Assembly (NCBI GenBank): GCA_045636865.1
Contig: JAZTYJ010000008.1
Location: forward strand, 1-26,122
Source of the DNA: SIG480 sp045636865
GTDB taxonomy: Bacteria; Bacillota; Clostridia; Oscillospirales; JAAYXM01
Reading direction: 5' to 3'
Length of the DNA stretch: 26,122 bases
Of the stretch, positions 1 through 6,270 are shown in pieces. The notes under the pieces were generated by a model. That model did no database searches, was not told where the DNA came from, and was given only the letters and a program-made list of their open reading frames with translations. Both the position numbers and the translations under genes were made by a program. Numbering within the stretch: the stretch's first letter is position 1; every line of letters starts with the position of its first letter.

Positions 1-245
1 CAAATCATCTGCACACCGAGACGAAAACCGAGCTTAAAGTTTTCAAAGCTTGTTATGCCGATGATTTCATCGTGGGCATTCACAAGGTCTAAAAACATAT
101 GCAGTGGTTTTCCTTTGAGCATTTTGTTAAGCTCGTTTTCGTTGTTGCAGAATCTGCGCATAGCCTTTGCATAACTGCCGCTTTGGTCATAGCGTTTCTC
201 ATTGGGGTTAATGTTGCCGTAGAAAAACTCTTCTATAAAGTTCAT
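1..245 (-). CDS. DUF6809-like protein, 3' end outside window
   Basis: About 81 residues are visible, beginning MNFIEEFFYGNINPNEK and running off the left edge of the window, so the C-terminus is not seen. The start ATG (245-243) overlaps the TGA of the upstream TnpV gene as ATGA, and a GGAGGG ribosome site lies inside the end of TnpV, so the two are probably translationally coupled. The pattern FIEEFFYGNI, a short charged helix and a later HDEIIG segment is what I know from the small DUF6809 proteins that accompany TnpV in clostridial mobile elements. The molecular function of that family is unknown. The family call is from memory of the motif, not from a search. Confidence 0.6.
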   Translation of the reverse strand, partial: MNFIEEFFYGNINPNEKRYDQSGSYAKAMRRFCNNENELNKMLKGKPLHMFLDLVNAHDEIIGITSFENFKLGFRLGVQMI

Positions 246-607
246 AGTAATCCCTCCTCGGCATACACAAACTCGTGCATAACTTGCTCTCGGACAGAGT
301 TTTTAATGTTATTCATAAGTCCTGTCCATTTGAGCATATCCTGCGCCTTGAGCTCTTCCGTAATGCCTTGTTTTTCTGCCTCTGTTTTGATGCGAAACTC
401 AAATTCCTCACGGCAGGTTTTATTAACTTCCGCAAGATGGTCTAAAAGCGTTCCTTTAAGCATCATGGCAGAGTAGATGCTGTGGTGGTTCTTTTTGAGA
501 TAATAACGCCTCATTCTGCCAATGATGCCAAGAGGTTCTTTTTGGGGGGCGGGGACTTTAAGGTTCGGCAGCAAGATATTGCCTGACTTTGAGTATGTAA
601 TGTTCAT
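242..607 (-). CDS. tnpV: TnpV-type transposon-encoded protein
   Basis: This 121-residue protein has the TnpV signature: an N-terminal MNITYSKSGNILLPNL, then GIIGRMRRYYLK, a central LLDHLAEVNKTCREEFE and a terminal REQVMHEFVY. TnpV is a small protein carried by many clostridial transposons and integrative elements. Its role in transposition is not established. I chose the ATG at 607 because GGAG lies about nine bases before it; an in-frame TTG nine bases upstream would abut the ribosome site directly. It lies 57 bases after parB in the same direction and its stop overlaps the DUF6809 start. The length is normal for the family and nothing suggests damage. Confidence 0.85.
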   Translation of the reverse strand: MNITYSKSGNILLPNLKVPAPQKEPLGIIGRMRRYYLKKNHHSIYSAMMLKGTLLDHLAEVNKTCREEFEFRIKTEAEKQGITEELKAQDMLKWTGLMNNIKNSVREQVMHEFVYAEEGLL

Positions 608-664
608 TTGGTTCAACTCCTTTCGTCTTTATTTTAATTTGGATACCCATTAGCTTTCAAAATT

Positions 665-1570
665 TTATCCTCGGGAATTTTCTTTTTCCCGATTCTTGTG
701 CCACTTCTGAATGAGCTTCATAACCGTATCTTCAATTTGCTCTTTGGTGTAGCTCTTGGGGAAGTAACGGCGAAGCTTATCCTCATAGATGACGAGTTTA
801 ATGCCCGGTTCCTTTTGAGCTGTCAGGATAAATTCAAGGGTGGCTTCGTCAAGATTTCCTTCCTCTGCGGTTTTGCGGAGCTTTGCCGCTTGAGCGATTG
901 ACGGCGGCGTTGCTTCACGCTCTACGATTTTATAAATCTCCGTTTGAAGTTTTGAACCGAGATATGAAAGTTCAACGCCTGCACTCATTGCCATTTCGTT
1001 TTTATCCACTAAATCAAGTAATGGATCAATAAGATTTGTTAATCGTATGTAGCGTTGGACTTGTTTGTAACTTTCTCCAACAGTCTCACCGACCATTTCA
1101 ACCGATGTTTTTGACTTCTGGACAAATTGTCCAGAAGTTGTTTCAATGCGTTTTCCTTGATGTTTTAATGCTTCTAACTTCAACTTGTACGCAAATGCCT
1201 TTTCGCTGGGCAGGATGTTTTCTCTTTGCAGGTTGCTGTCAACGAGAAGAATCGCCGCAGTGTCATCATCCAGCTCTTTTACTACAACCGGGACTTCTTC
1301 AAGCCCCAAAAGCTCACACGCCTTCACTCGGCGATGACCCGACAGAATCTCATATCCGCCGTCTTTGTGCGGTCTTGCTATTATCGGAGATAAAACGCCG
1401 TACTGCTGAATGCTTTCACAAAGCTCGTCCATACTTGCATCAAGAAGAACCTTAAACGGCTGCTCGGCATAGGGTTTTAACTCCTTGATATCAGTCGAAA
1501 CAATCTCCTCTGTTTTTCTGCCTCTCTCATCCTTGAATAAATCCTCATAACTTTTTAGTCCTATGTTCAT
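665..1570 (-). CDS. parB: ParB/RepB/Spo0J-family partition protein
   Basis: The 301-residue product carries the ParB N-terminal domain (about residues 25-120), with the diagnostic SGHRRVKACELLGL motif near residues 77-90 and LLVDSNLQRENILPSEKAFAYK just after it. A helix-turn-helix region follows (about 120-220, including VGESYKQVQRYIRLTNL) and then a charged C-terminal part. ParB proteins bind centromere-like sites and, in plasmids and integrative elements, work with a ParA ATPase. No ParA gene is visible here. The ATG at 1570 is preceded by GAGGTG at good spacing. Together with RepA upstream it marks the replication and maintenance module of an integrative or conjugative element. The length is within the family range. 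Confidence 0.9.
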   Translation of the reverse strand: MNIGLKSYEDLFKDERGRKTEEIVSTDIKELKPYAEQPFKVLLDASMDELCESIQQYGVLSPIIARPHKDGGYEILSGHRRVKACELLGLEEVPVVVKELDDDTAAILLVDSNLQRENILPSEKAFAYKLKLEALKHQGKRIETTSGQFVQKSKTSVEMVGETVGESYKQVQRYIRLTNLIDPLLDLVDKNEMAMSAGVELSYLGSKLQTEIYKIVEREATPPSIAQAAKLRKTAEEGNLDEATLEFILTAQKEPGIKLVIYEDKLRRYFPKSYTKEQIEDTVMKLIQKWHKNREKENSRG

Positions 1571-1682
1571 TTTTACACCTCGTTTCTCACCACATCTTGA
1601 TTGATATGATTGAATAAGTATTTTTTAGTAATTATTATTTGGTTTAGTATTATTAGGGTCTAAAACTTAAACCTCTTGAAGT

Positions 1683-2105
1683 TTACATTTCCATACTTCC
1701 TGTAATACGGTCATCTTGACTCCAGAGGTCTAAAGTTTGAACTTCTTGGTTTTCGCGACCTGCGATGAATTTTTTAAGATAAATAATATTCGCAAGTCCA
1801 AGCCCTCGTCGCTTTTTCTCAAGCAGCCCCGATTCTTCAAGCTCGCCTAAGAACTTGATGGCCGTTGCTTTGGAGCAGTTCATATCTTCCATAACCTCGG
1901 CGATGCTGTAAATGATATAGGCCCTGCCGAATTCATCGTGCCAGTGATTTGAAAGGGAGAGCCCCATTCGGTCGAGCAATAGCCCGTAAAGAATCTTTGC
2001 ACCGTAGGAAATGTGCGAAAAAATCTCATTTACAACCAAAATCTTCGGCAGACGGTAAAAGGTAAATTGGTCCGCCTCGTATTTATAAAAATAATTCAGT
2101 TTCAT
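1683..2105 (-). CDS. repA: Replication initiator RepA, N-terminal part only
   Basis: The 140-residue product matches the RepA N-terminal domain of clostridial elements: YKYEADQFTFYRLPKILV, then KILYGLLLDRMGLSLSNHW, YIIYSIAEVMEDMNCSKATAIKFLGELEESGLL and RRGLGLANIIYLKKFI. This domain contains a winged helix and binds origin DNA. The ATG at 2105 follows AGGAGG with eight bases between. Relatives normally continue well beyond the linker into a C-terminal region. Here the reading frame stops soon after VQTLDLWSQDDRITGSMEM. Past the stop, another frame still reads VLDPNNTKPNNNY, which resembles the linker of intact relatives, so I infer that the 3' part has decayed by frameshift or deletion. It may be non-functional. 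Confidence 0.75.
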   Translation of the reverse strand: MKLNYFYKYEADQFTFYRLPKILVVNEIFSHISYGAKILYGLLLDRMGLSLSNHWHDEFGRAYIIYSIAEVMEDMNCSKATAIKFLGELEESGLLEKKRRGLGLANIIYLKKFIAGRENQEVQTLDLWSQDDRITGSMEM

Positions 2106-2130
2106 TCTTCCGTACCTCCTTAAAAGCAAA

Positions 2131-2156
2131 CAAGCACTACCGTTTGGTAGTGCTTG
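2131..2156 (-). promoter_or_regulatory. Hairpin in the repA leader, attenuator-like
   Basis: The arms CAAGCACTACC (2131-2141) and GGTAGTGCTTG (2146-2156) pair perfectly over 11 bp around a four-base loop. In the repA (minus) direction the hairpin is followed by a T-rich tail TTTGCTTTT and then directly by the AGGAGG of repA. This is a terminator-like attenuator or a structure limiting translation, a common way of restraining replication initiators. Confidence 0.6.
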
Positions 2157-2211
2157 TCCGTTAAACAATTACTTTAATTTTCACGTTGCATGTGCGTTTT
2201 AAATTTGTCCG

Positions 2212-2234
2212 AATTCCTTGAATTTCAAGGAATT
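2212..2234. repeat. 23-bp perfect palindrome between RepA leader and catalase fragment
   Basis: AATTCCTTGAA (2212-2222) and TTCAAGGAATT (2224-2234) are exact reverse complements around one central T. The site lies in non-coding DNA upstream of repA and beside the probable element boundary. A protein operator, an origin-linked repeat or a junction product are all possible; no rho-independent U-tract follows. Confidence 0.6.
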
Positions 2235-2306
2235 GGAGATTACCAAGAACCCCGAAAGTCTTGCAATTACTACATTTTTCGACAGTGGGTACTTGTTCAT
2301 CGCGAC

Positions 2307-2756
2307 TCGGGTACTGAAGAGCTTGCGCATATGGAAATGATCGCGGCAATTGTGCATCAGCTCACAAGAAACCTTACAATGGAGCAGATAAAAGCGGGTG
2401 GCTTTGAACCGTATTTCGTCGATCACACAGTTGGTGTATATCCTCAGGCAGCAGCGGGATTTCCGCAGACTGCCGCAAACTTCCAGGTCAAGGGCGACCC
2501 GATAACGGATCTGACAGAAGACCTCGCAGCAGAGCAGAAGGCAAGAACGACGTATGACAACATCCTTCGACTTATGGACGATCCGGATGTTTGTGATCCT
2601 ATAAAGTTTTTGCGCCAAAGGGAGATCGTACACTTCCAACGCTTCGGTGAAGGACTTCGTCACGTTCAGGATAATCTCAATTCCAAAAACTTCTACGCCT
2701 TCAACCCGGCTTTTGATAACGGCAAATCATGCAACATGAGAAGAAACAGCAAATAA
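2307..2756 (+). pseudogene. Manganese catalase / spore-coat CotJC, 5'-truncated
   Basis: From SGTEELAHMEMIAAIVHQL onward the frame is a clear di-manganese catalase of the CotJC type, with GVYPQAAAGFPQTAANFQ, KGDPITDLTEDLAAEQKAR, MDDPDVCDPIKFLRQREIVHFQRFGE and a normal C-terminus ending at 2756. The family needs about 50-60 more residues at the N-terminus, including the first metal-binding glutamate and the YLSQRY-type helix. The DNA upstream of 2307 encodes nothing of this kind in any frame. The remaining ligand motifs (EELAH, the central AAEQ glutamate, EIVHF) are intact, so the loss is recent or the 3' part is still constrained. The cut lies at the edge of the integrative element, which suggests that its insertion or a later deletion removed the 5' end. 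An open frame extends upstream to 2190 but shows no homology. Confidence 0.75.
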
Positions 2757-2792
2757 AATCAGATATTGAATGCTTAATGGCTTAAAAAGCAT

Positions 2793-2826
2793 CCGACAGG
2801 TTCGCAGAGAACCTGTCGGGAGTTTT
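2793..2826 (+). terminator. Rho-independent terminator after catalase fragment
   Basis: An 11-bp perfect stem, CCGACAGGTTC (2793-2803) with GAACCTGTCGG (2809-2819), a five-base loop and a following GAGTTTTTA tract form a strong terminator. It is the original terminator of the catalase gene. Confidence 0.85.
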
Positions 2827-2840
2827 TATTGTATAACAAA

Positions 2841-2863
2841 AACCACGCGATAGTCGCGTGGTT
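2841..2863 (+). repeat. Left-end hairpin of the IS200-type element
   Basis: AACCACGCGA (2841-2850) and TCGCGTGGTT (2854-2863) form a perfect 10-bp stem with a three-base TAG loop. Its position at the outer left of the IS200 remnant matches the subterminal hairpin recognised by TnpA in this family. Confidence 0.6.
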
Positions 2864-2889
2864 GAAAAGAGGCTTTGTCGATGAACAAA

Positions 2890-2955
2890 AAATCCTCCAT
2901 TGTGTTAGAATAAAAATGACCTTCCAGTCAAATAAAAAAACACAATGGAGGATTT
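2890..2955 (+). promoter_or_regulatory. Inverted repeat hiding the tnpA ribosome site
   Basis: A perfect 17-bp inverted repeat has arms at 2890-2906 and 2939-2955 and a 32-base spacer. The right arm contains the GGAGG that serves the tnpA ATG at 2960, so in RNA the ribosome site is paired. IS200 is known to limit transposase translation by sequestering its ribosome site in a 5' hairpin; this arrangement fits that. Confidence 0.7.
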
Positions 2956-2959
2956 ATCT

Positions 2960-3432
2960 ATGAAAAAAACAAGCCGTAGACACGAATAGTTTAGCACATA
3001 CAAAATGGAATTGCAAATACCATATAGTGTTTGCACGGAAATACAGGCTCAAAGTGTTTTTTTGAAGAAAAGAGAGGAGAAATACGAGAAAATTTTGCGA
3101 AATCTATGCCAATGGAAGGAAGTGGATATAATAGAGGGAGAAGTGTGTCCGGACCACATACATATTCCGGTAAGTATCCCGCCCAAAATGAGCGTTTCGG
3201 GATTTATGGGATATCTGAAAGGAAAGAGTTCTCTGCTAATATTTCAAAAATGGGGAATATGAAGTTTGCGTACCGAAATCGCGAGTTTTGGTGTAGGGGA
3301 TATTATGTTGATGCCGCGAGTAAAAACACAAAAGCAATAAAGTAATATATCTCAAATCAATTAAAACACGATAAGGAAAGCGATCAAATAAGTTTGTACG
3401 ACCCGCGCGACCCATTTATGGGTAATAAGTTA
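2960..3432 (+). pseudogene. tnpA: IS200-family transposase TnpA, frameshifted
   Basis: Stitching three frames gives a full-length IS200 TnpA: MKKTSRRHE, then SLAHTKWNCKYHIVF, then KILRNLCQWKEVDIIEGEV, PDHIHIPVSIPPKMSVSGF, MGYLKGKSSLLIFQKWG, then NMKFAYRNREFWCRGYYV and ISLYDPRDPFMGNK. The HUH-type HIH motif and the tyrosine of the GYYV segment are both readable. The gene is dead: an extra T near 2987 creates a stop after residue 9, a T-run near 3057-3063 carries one base too many, another shift follows QKWG near 3258, and a TAA replaces a codon at about 3343. The product would be about 155 residues if intact. It is on the same strand as its flanking hairpins. Confidence 0.85.
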
Positions 3433-3460
3433 CAGTGCGTGGCTGGCAGGCCAACCTAAA

Positions 3461-3502
3461 AACGCACTTGTGCGTTGCCGGTAGCATTAGGGCGGTAGCC
3501 CT
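3461..3502 (+). repeat. Tandem hairpins in IS200 right end
   Basis: AACGCAC/GTGCGTT (3461-3476) and AGGGC/GCCCT (3489-3502) are consecutive small hairpins. An outer pairing of AGTGCGT (3434-3440) with ACGCACT (3462-3468) is an alternative to the first. Together with the stem at 3514-3532 they make the right end highly structured. This fits IS200/IS605 right-end recognition; a small RNA from the element is also possible. Confidence 0.45.
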
Positions 3503-3513
3503 CAAATGAAATA

Positions 3514-3537
3514 CCACCCGCCGTGCGGGTGGATTTT
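3514..3537 (+). terminator. Outermost right-end hairpin with U-tract
   Basis: CCACCCGC (3514-3521) pairs perfectly with GCGGGTGG (3525-3532) and ATTTTTA follows. It can act as a rho-independent terminator shielding the importer operon from readthrough, and its position also fits the right-end hairpin of the IS element. Confidence 0.6.
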
Positions 3538-3561
3538 TATTAATACATGTTTTTTTAAAAA

Positions 3562-3578
3562 ATATCCCCTGGGGGGGC
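3562..3578 (+). promoter_or_regulatory. Candidate CsoR/RcnR-family operator
   Basis: ATATCCCCT followed by seven G and CTTA sits immediately upstream of the predicted -35 box (3579-3584). CsoR/RcnR-family repressors bind A/T-flanked sites with a C-tract and a G-tract of four to six bases. The only such regulator in the window is the His-rich one at 9123, six genes downstream. The match is by eye. Confidence 0.5.
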
Positions 3579-3607
3579 TTACGAAAGTTTTTTAGGCTTG
3601 ATATAAT
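3579..3607 (+). promoter_or_regulatory. Promoter of the importer operon
   Basis: TTACGA (3579-3584), a 17-base spacer and a perfect TATAAT (3602-3607) precede the substrate-binding protein. The -35 match is weak (three of six), while the -10 is consensus. Transcription would begin near 3614, which supports ATG 3639 rather than the earlier GTG 3621 as translation start. Confidence 0.6.
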
Positions 3608-3638
3608 CTTGTTATGTTAAGTGAAAAGAGATGTGGAT

Positions 3639-5174
3639 ATGATGAAGAAGATTATTTGGCTGATTATGTCGTTTGTGATGCTTGTCTTTCTGGCTTCTTG
3701 CGAAAGTGCATATGACGAGGAAAATACTCTCGTCTACGGCTCGGGAGATTATGACTCGATAAATCCGATTATGAACGAGCATTGCGAGATTAAAGATTTG
3801 CTTTTTGATTCTCTCATCAAGCGTGATGGTGAAGGAAACCCGGTACCGAGCCTTGCAACAGAGTGGAACTATGACGAAGATAGTTTGACATACACATTCA
3901 AACTCGCCGAAGGAGTCAAGTGGCACGATGGAGAGAGCTTTACGGCAGAGGACGTAAGGTTCACGATTGAGGCTATTATGAATCCGGATAACGGCTCTGA
4001 AAACTATCCGAACTATACAGAAATAGCTGAAATCAATGTTATTTCCGATACTGAAATTTCATTCGTTTTGTCTGAACCGAACTGCGCTTTTTTAGATTAT
4101 ATGACGATGTCGATTCTTCCCGAACATAAGCTTTGTGGTGAGGATATGTGGGAGTCGGACTACTTTAAAAATCCTGTCGGCACGGGTCCGTACAAGTTGG
4201 AGAGCTGGGATGTCGGTCAGGCGATTACCATGGTGAAAAATGAGGACTACTTTGCAGGTGCGGCAAAAATTGACACGGTGATATTCAAGATCGTCACGGA
4301 TGACTCCGCAAAGGCGCTGCAACTGCAGAACGGTGAGCTTGATCTTGCACAGGTTACACCTAAAGATGCCGGAAGTTTTTCGGGTTCTGATAACCTTACA
4401 ATCTACGATATGGCAACAGCAGACTACCGCGGTATTTTATACAACTTCGGAAACGAATACTGGCAGGAAAATTCTGATATTATTCCGGCCATAAGCTATG
4501 CTATTGACCGAGAGGCTATTGTTGATGCGGTCCTTCTCGGTAAGGGCTTTGCCGCGTACAGCCCGATTCAGCTGAATAAATACAACTACGACGGTGCTCA
4601 ACGTTATGATTACAATCCCGAAAGAGCTATGGAGATTTTAAGGTCTGTCGGATGCGAGAAAGATTCCGAGGGGTATTGGTGTAGAGGTGGCAAGCGCATA
4701 AGCTTTATAATAAATGCAACTTCGGGGGATCAGGTCCGCGTTGATATGGCACAGATTGCGGCACAGCAACTTAATGAAATCGGATTGGATGTCAGGGCAA
4801 ATGTTCCGCCTGAAGGAATTGACTGGGGCGGACAGGAGTGTTGCATAATCGGTTGGGGCTCTCCGTTTGATGCGGATGACCATACATATAAAGTGTTCGG
4901 AACAGATGCCGCCGCCAACTACTCGGGATACTCCAATGCAGAGGTTGACAAATGGCTTAAGATGGCGCGTCAGACCTTCGATGATGCAAAGCGCGCAGAG
5001 TATTATAAAGAGTTTCAGATTGCCATGGCAGAGAAACCTGCATACACCTTCTTCTGCTATATTAACGGCATATTCGTTGCAGATAATGCGCTGAAGGGAA
5101 TTGATGAAAATATGGTTCTCGGACATCACGGCGTGGGTATTTTCCGCAACATTACGGAATGGACCATCGGATAA
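3639..5174 (+). CDS. Family 5 ABC substrate-binding lipoprotein (Opp/Dpp/Nik type)
   Basis: The 511-residue protein begins with a lipoprotein signal, KKIIWLIMSFVMLVFLASC, with the lipobox LASC and lipid-bearing Cys21. It continues as a family 5 solute-binding protein: YGSGDYDSINPIMNEH, LATEWNYDEDSLTYTFKLAEGVKWHDGESFTAEDV, NPVGTGPYKLESW, and FFCYINGIFVAD near the end. Such proteins capture peptides, nickel, heme or metal-chelate complexes outside the membrane and deliver them to two permeases. I start at ATG 3639 because AAAAGAG lies just upstream and the predicted transcript begins near 3614. It is first in an operon with two ATPases and two permeases. The substrate cannot be read from sequence; the metal sensor at the end of the locus points to nickel, cobalt or a metallophore, with peptide as the alternative. 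Confidence 0.85.
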   Translation: MMKKIIWLIMSFVMLVFLASCESAYDEENTLVYGSGDYDSINPIMNEHCEIKDLLFDSLIKRDGEGNPVPSLATEWNYDEDSLTYTFKLAEGVKWHDGESFTAEDVRFTIEAIMNPDNGSENYPNYTEIAEINVISDTEISFVLSEPNCAFLDYMTMSILPEHKLCGEDMWESDYFKNPVGTGPYKLESWDVGQAITMVKNEDYFAGAAKIDTVIFKIVTDDSAKALQLQNGELDLAQVTPKDAGSFSGSDNLTIYDMATADYRGILYNFGNEYWQENSDIIPAISYAIDREAIVDAVLLGKGFAAYSPIQLNKYNYDGAQRYDYNPERAMEILRSVGCEKDSEGYWCRGGKRISFIINATSGDQVRVDMAQIAAQQLNEIGLDVRANVPPEGIDWGGQECCIIGWGSPFDADDHTYKVFGTDAAANYSGYSNAEVDKWLKMARQTFDDAKRAEYYKEFQIAMAEKPAYTFFCYINGIFVADNALKGIDENMVLGHHGVGIFRNITEWTIG

Positions 5175-5193
5175 TTTGCGTTTTCTTATAATT

Positions 5194-5220
5194 CAAGGGG
5201 CTGAAAACAGCCTCTTGTTT
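5194..5220 (+). terminator. Attenuating hairpin after the binding-protein gene
   Basis: CAAGGGGCTG (5194-5203) pairs with CAGCCTCTTG (5208-5217) through one G-U pair around an AAAA loop, followed by TTTTG. The downstream importer genes lack an obvious promoter of their own, so this is probably a partial terminator that lets the binding protein be made in excess over the membrane parts. Confidence 0.55.
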
Positions 5221-5256
5221 TGTATGATATGTATATAGTGGACTGGAGCGATTTCT

Positions 5257-6270
5257 ATGAATGAGCTGCTCAAAATTGAAAATCTGTCTGTAAGTATTGA
5301 AACGGATATGGGGACGGTGCAGGCTGTTCGTGACGTGAGCTTTGAGCTGCATCCGGGTGAGGTGCTTGCAATCGTTGGAGAGTCAGGTTCAGGAAAAAGT
5401 ATTTTATGCAAATCAATTATGAAGCTTTTGCCGAAGAATGCGAAAATAGAGTGTGGAAAGATCATTGCAAACGGTGAGGATATCACAAACTTCCCGGAGT
5501 GCAGGATGCAGAAGCTTCGCGGAAAGGTATTTTCGTTTATCCTTCAGGACTCTATGACGGTGTTGAATCCGACTGTCTGTATTGGTAAGCAGATTGCGGA
5601 GGCGGTTTCTGTTCATAATCCGAAGCTCTGTAAAAAAGATTTGCACGACCGTGTTATAAGCTTGATGGAAATGGTGGGTATTCAACATCCTTGCGAGCGA
5701 TATAGGTTGTATCCGCACAATTTATCGGGCGGTATGAGGCAGAGATGTGTTATGGCGATTGCGCTTGCTTCAGGTCCGAGGATTCTTCTTGCCGATGAGC
5801 CGACAACTTCGCTTGATGTTACAATGCAGGCAAAGATTCTGGATATTCTCAGGGAAATGCAGGGAAAGCCCGTGATGGGGACGGTGCTTGTTTCTCACGA
5901 TCTGGGTGCGGTTGCAAGAGTCGCTGACCGCGTGGCGGTTATGTACGCAGGGCGTATAGTTGAAATAGGAACAGCGGAGGAAATTTACTATCAGTCACGG
6001 CATCCGTATACATGGGCGCTGATGCAGTCGTTGCCGGCATTCAATAGCGGAAATGATGAGCTTAAGACCATTCCGGGAATTCCGCCGGATTTGGCAAATC
6101 TCCCCAAAGGAGACGCGTTTGCATCCCGCAACGAATACGCGCTTGAGATTGACTATCATGAGATGCCGCCGATGTTCAGGCTTTCAGAAACGCATTTTGT
6201 TGCAAGCTGGCTTGAAGATCCGCGCGCACCGAAAACAGATGCGCCGATGGGAGGTGCAAAAAATGTCTGA
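5257..6270 (+). CDS. ABC importer ATPase, OppD/DppD/NikD type, lacking C-terminal cysteines
   Basis: The 337-residue protein has Walker A GESGSGKS (about 43-50), Q-loop FILQDSM, signature LSGGMRQR, Walker B ILLADEPTTSLD and switch His in LVSHDLG. It powers uptake together with the next gene's ATPase. After residue about 255 lies the oligopeptide/dipeptide C-terminal extension, recognisable as IPGIPPDLANLPKG and EMPPMFRLSETHFVASW. Relatives normally have four cysteines there (G-C-x-F-x-x-R-C, a third Cys, then A-C-W). Here the corresponding residues read D, N, D and S, so none remains. The start ATG follows GGAG at nine bases. It overlaps the next gene by eight bases. Confidence 0.9.
   Translation: MNELLKIENLSVSIETDMGTVQAVRDVSFELHPGEVLAIVGESGSGKSILCKSIMKLLPKNAKIECGKIIANGEDITNFPECRMQKLRGKVFSFILQDSMTVLNPTVCIGKQIAEAVSVHNPKLCKKDLHDRVISLMEMVGIQHPCERYRLYPHNLSGGMRQRCVMAIALASGPRILLADEPTTSLDVTMQAKILDILREMQGKPVMGTVLVSHDLGAVARVADRVAVMYAGRIVEIGTAEEIYYQSRHPYTWALMQSLPAFNSGNDELKTIPGIPPDLANLPKGDAFASRNEYALEIDYHEMPPMFRLSETHFVASWLEDPRAPKTDAPMGGAKNV

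Larger units (their letters stand above)
1..2168 (-). mobile_element. Edge of an integrative element (repA-parB-tnpV block)
   Basis: Four minus-strand genes, RepA, ParB, TnpV and a DUF6809 protein, form the replication and maintenance module typical of integrative elements in Clostridia. The block runs off the left of the window, so the integrase, relaxase and far attachment site are not seen. The right boundary is inferred to lie between the repA leader hairpin (2131-2156) and the truncated catalase fragment that begins near 2307. I could not identify an att repeat. The shortened RepA and the missing ParA suggest a degraded or rearranged end. Confidence 0.55.
2836..3540 (+). mobile_element. 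Decayed IS200-type insertion sequence
   Basis: The segment holds a broken IS200-family TnpA gene flanked by hairpins expected of IS200/IS605 elements: a left-end stem-loop at 2841-2863, a long inverted repeat around the ribosome site at 2890-2955, and stem-loops at 3461-3532 on the right. These elements have subterminal hairpins rather than terminal inverted repeats. The exact ends are therefore estimates. There is no tnpB. Confidence 0.65.

Noticed and set aside
2161..2310. Missing catalase N-terminus in another frame upstream
   Set aside because: None of the three plus frames contains the YEKKLQYP, GGPxGE or YLSQRY-type segments, so this is a truncation and not a frameshift.
2199..2663. 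154-residue minus-strand frame over the catalase fragment
   Set aside because: The plus strand shows clear catalase homology over most of this span, and the minus-strand product resembles nothing.
3621..3638. GTG at 3621 as start of the importer binding protein
   Set aside because: It lies about seven bases after the predicted transcript start with no ribosome site; ATG 3639 has AAAAGAG upstream and gives a normal lipoprotein signal.
4638..5129. 163-residue open frame on the minus strand within the binding-protein gene
   Set aside because: It lies wholly inside a well-supported gene on the other strand, has no ribosome site and no recognisable motif.
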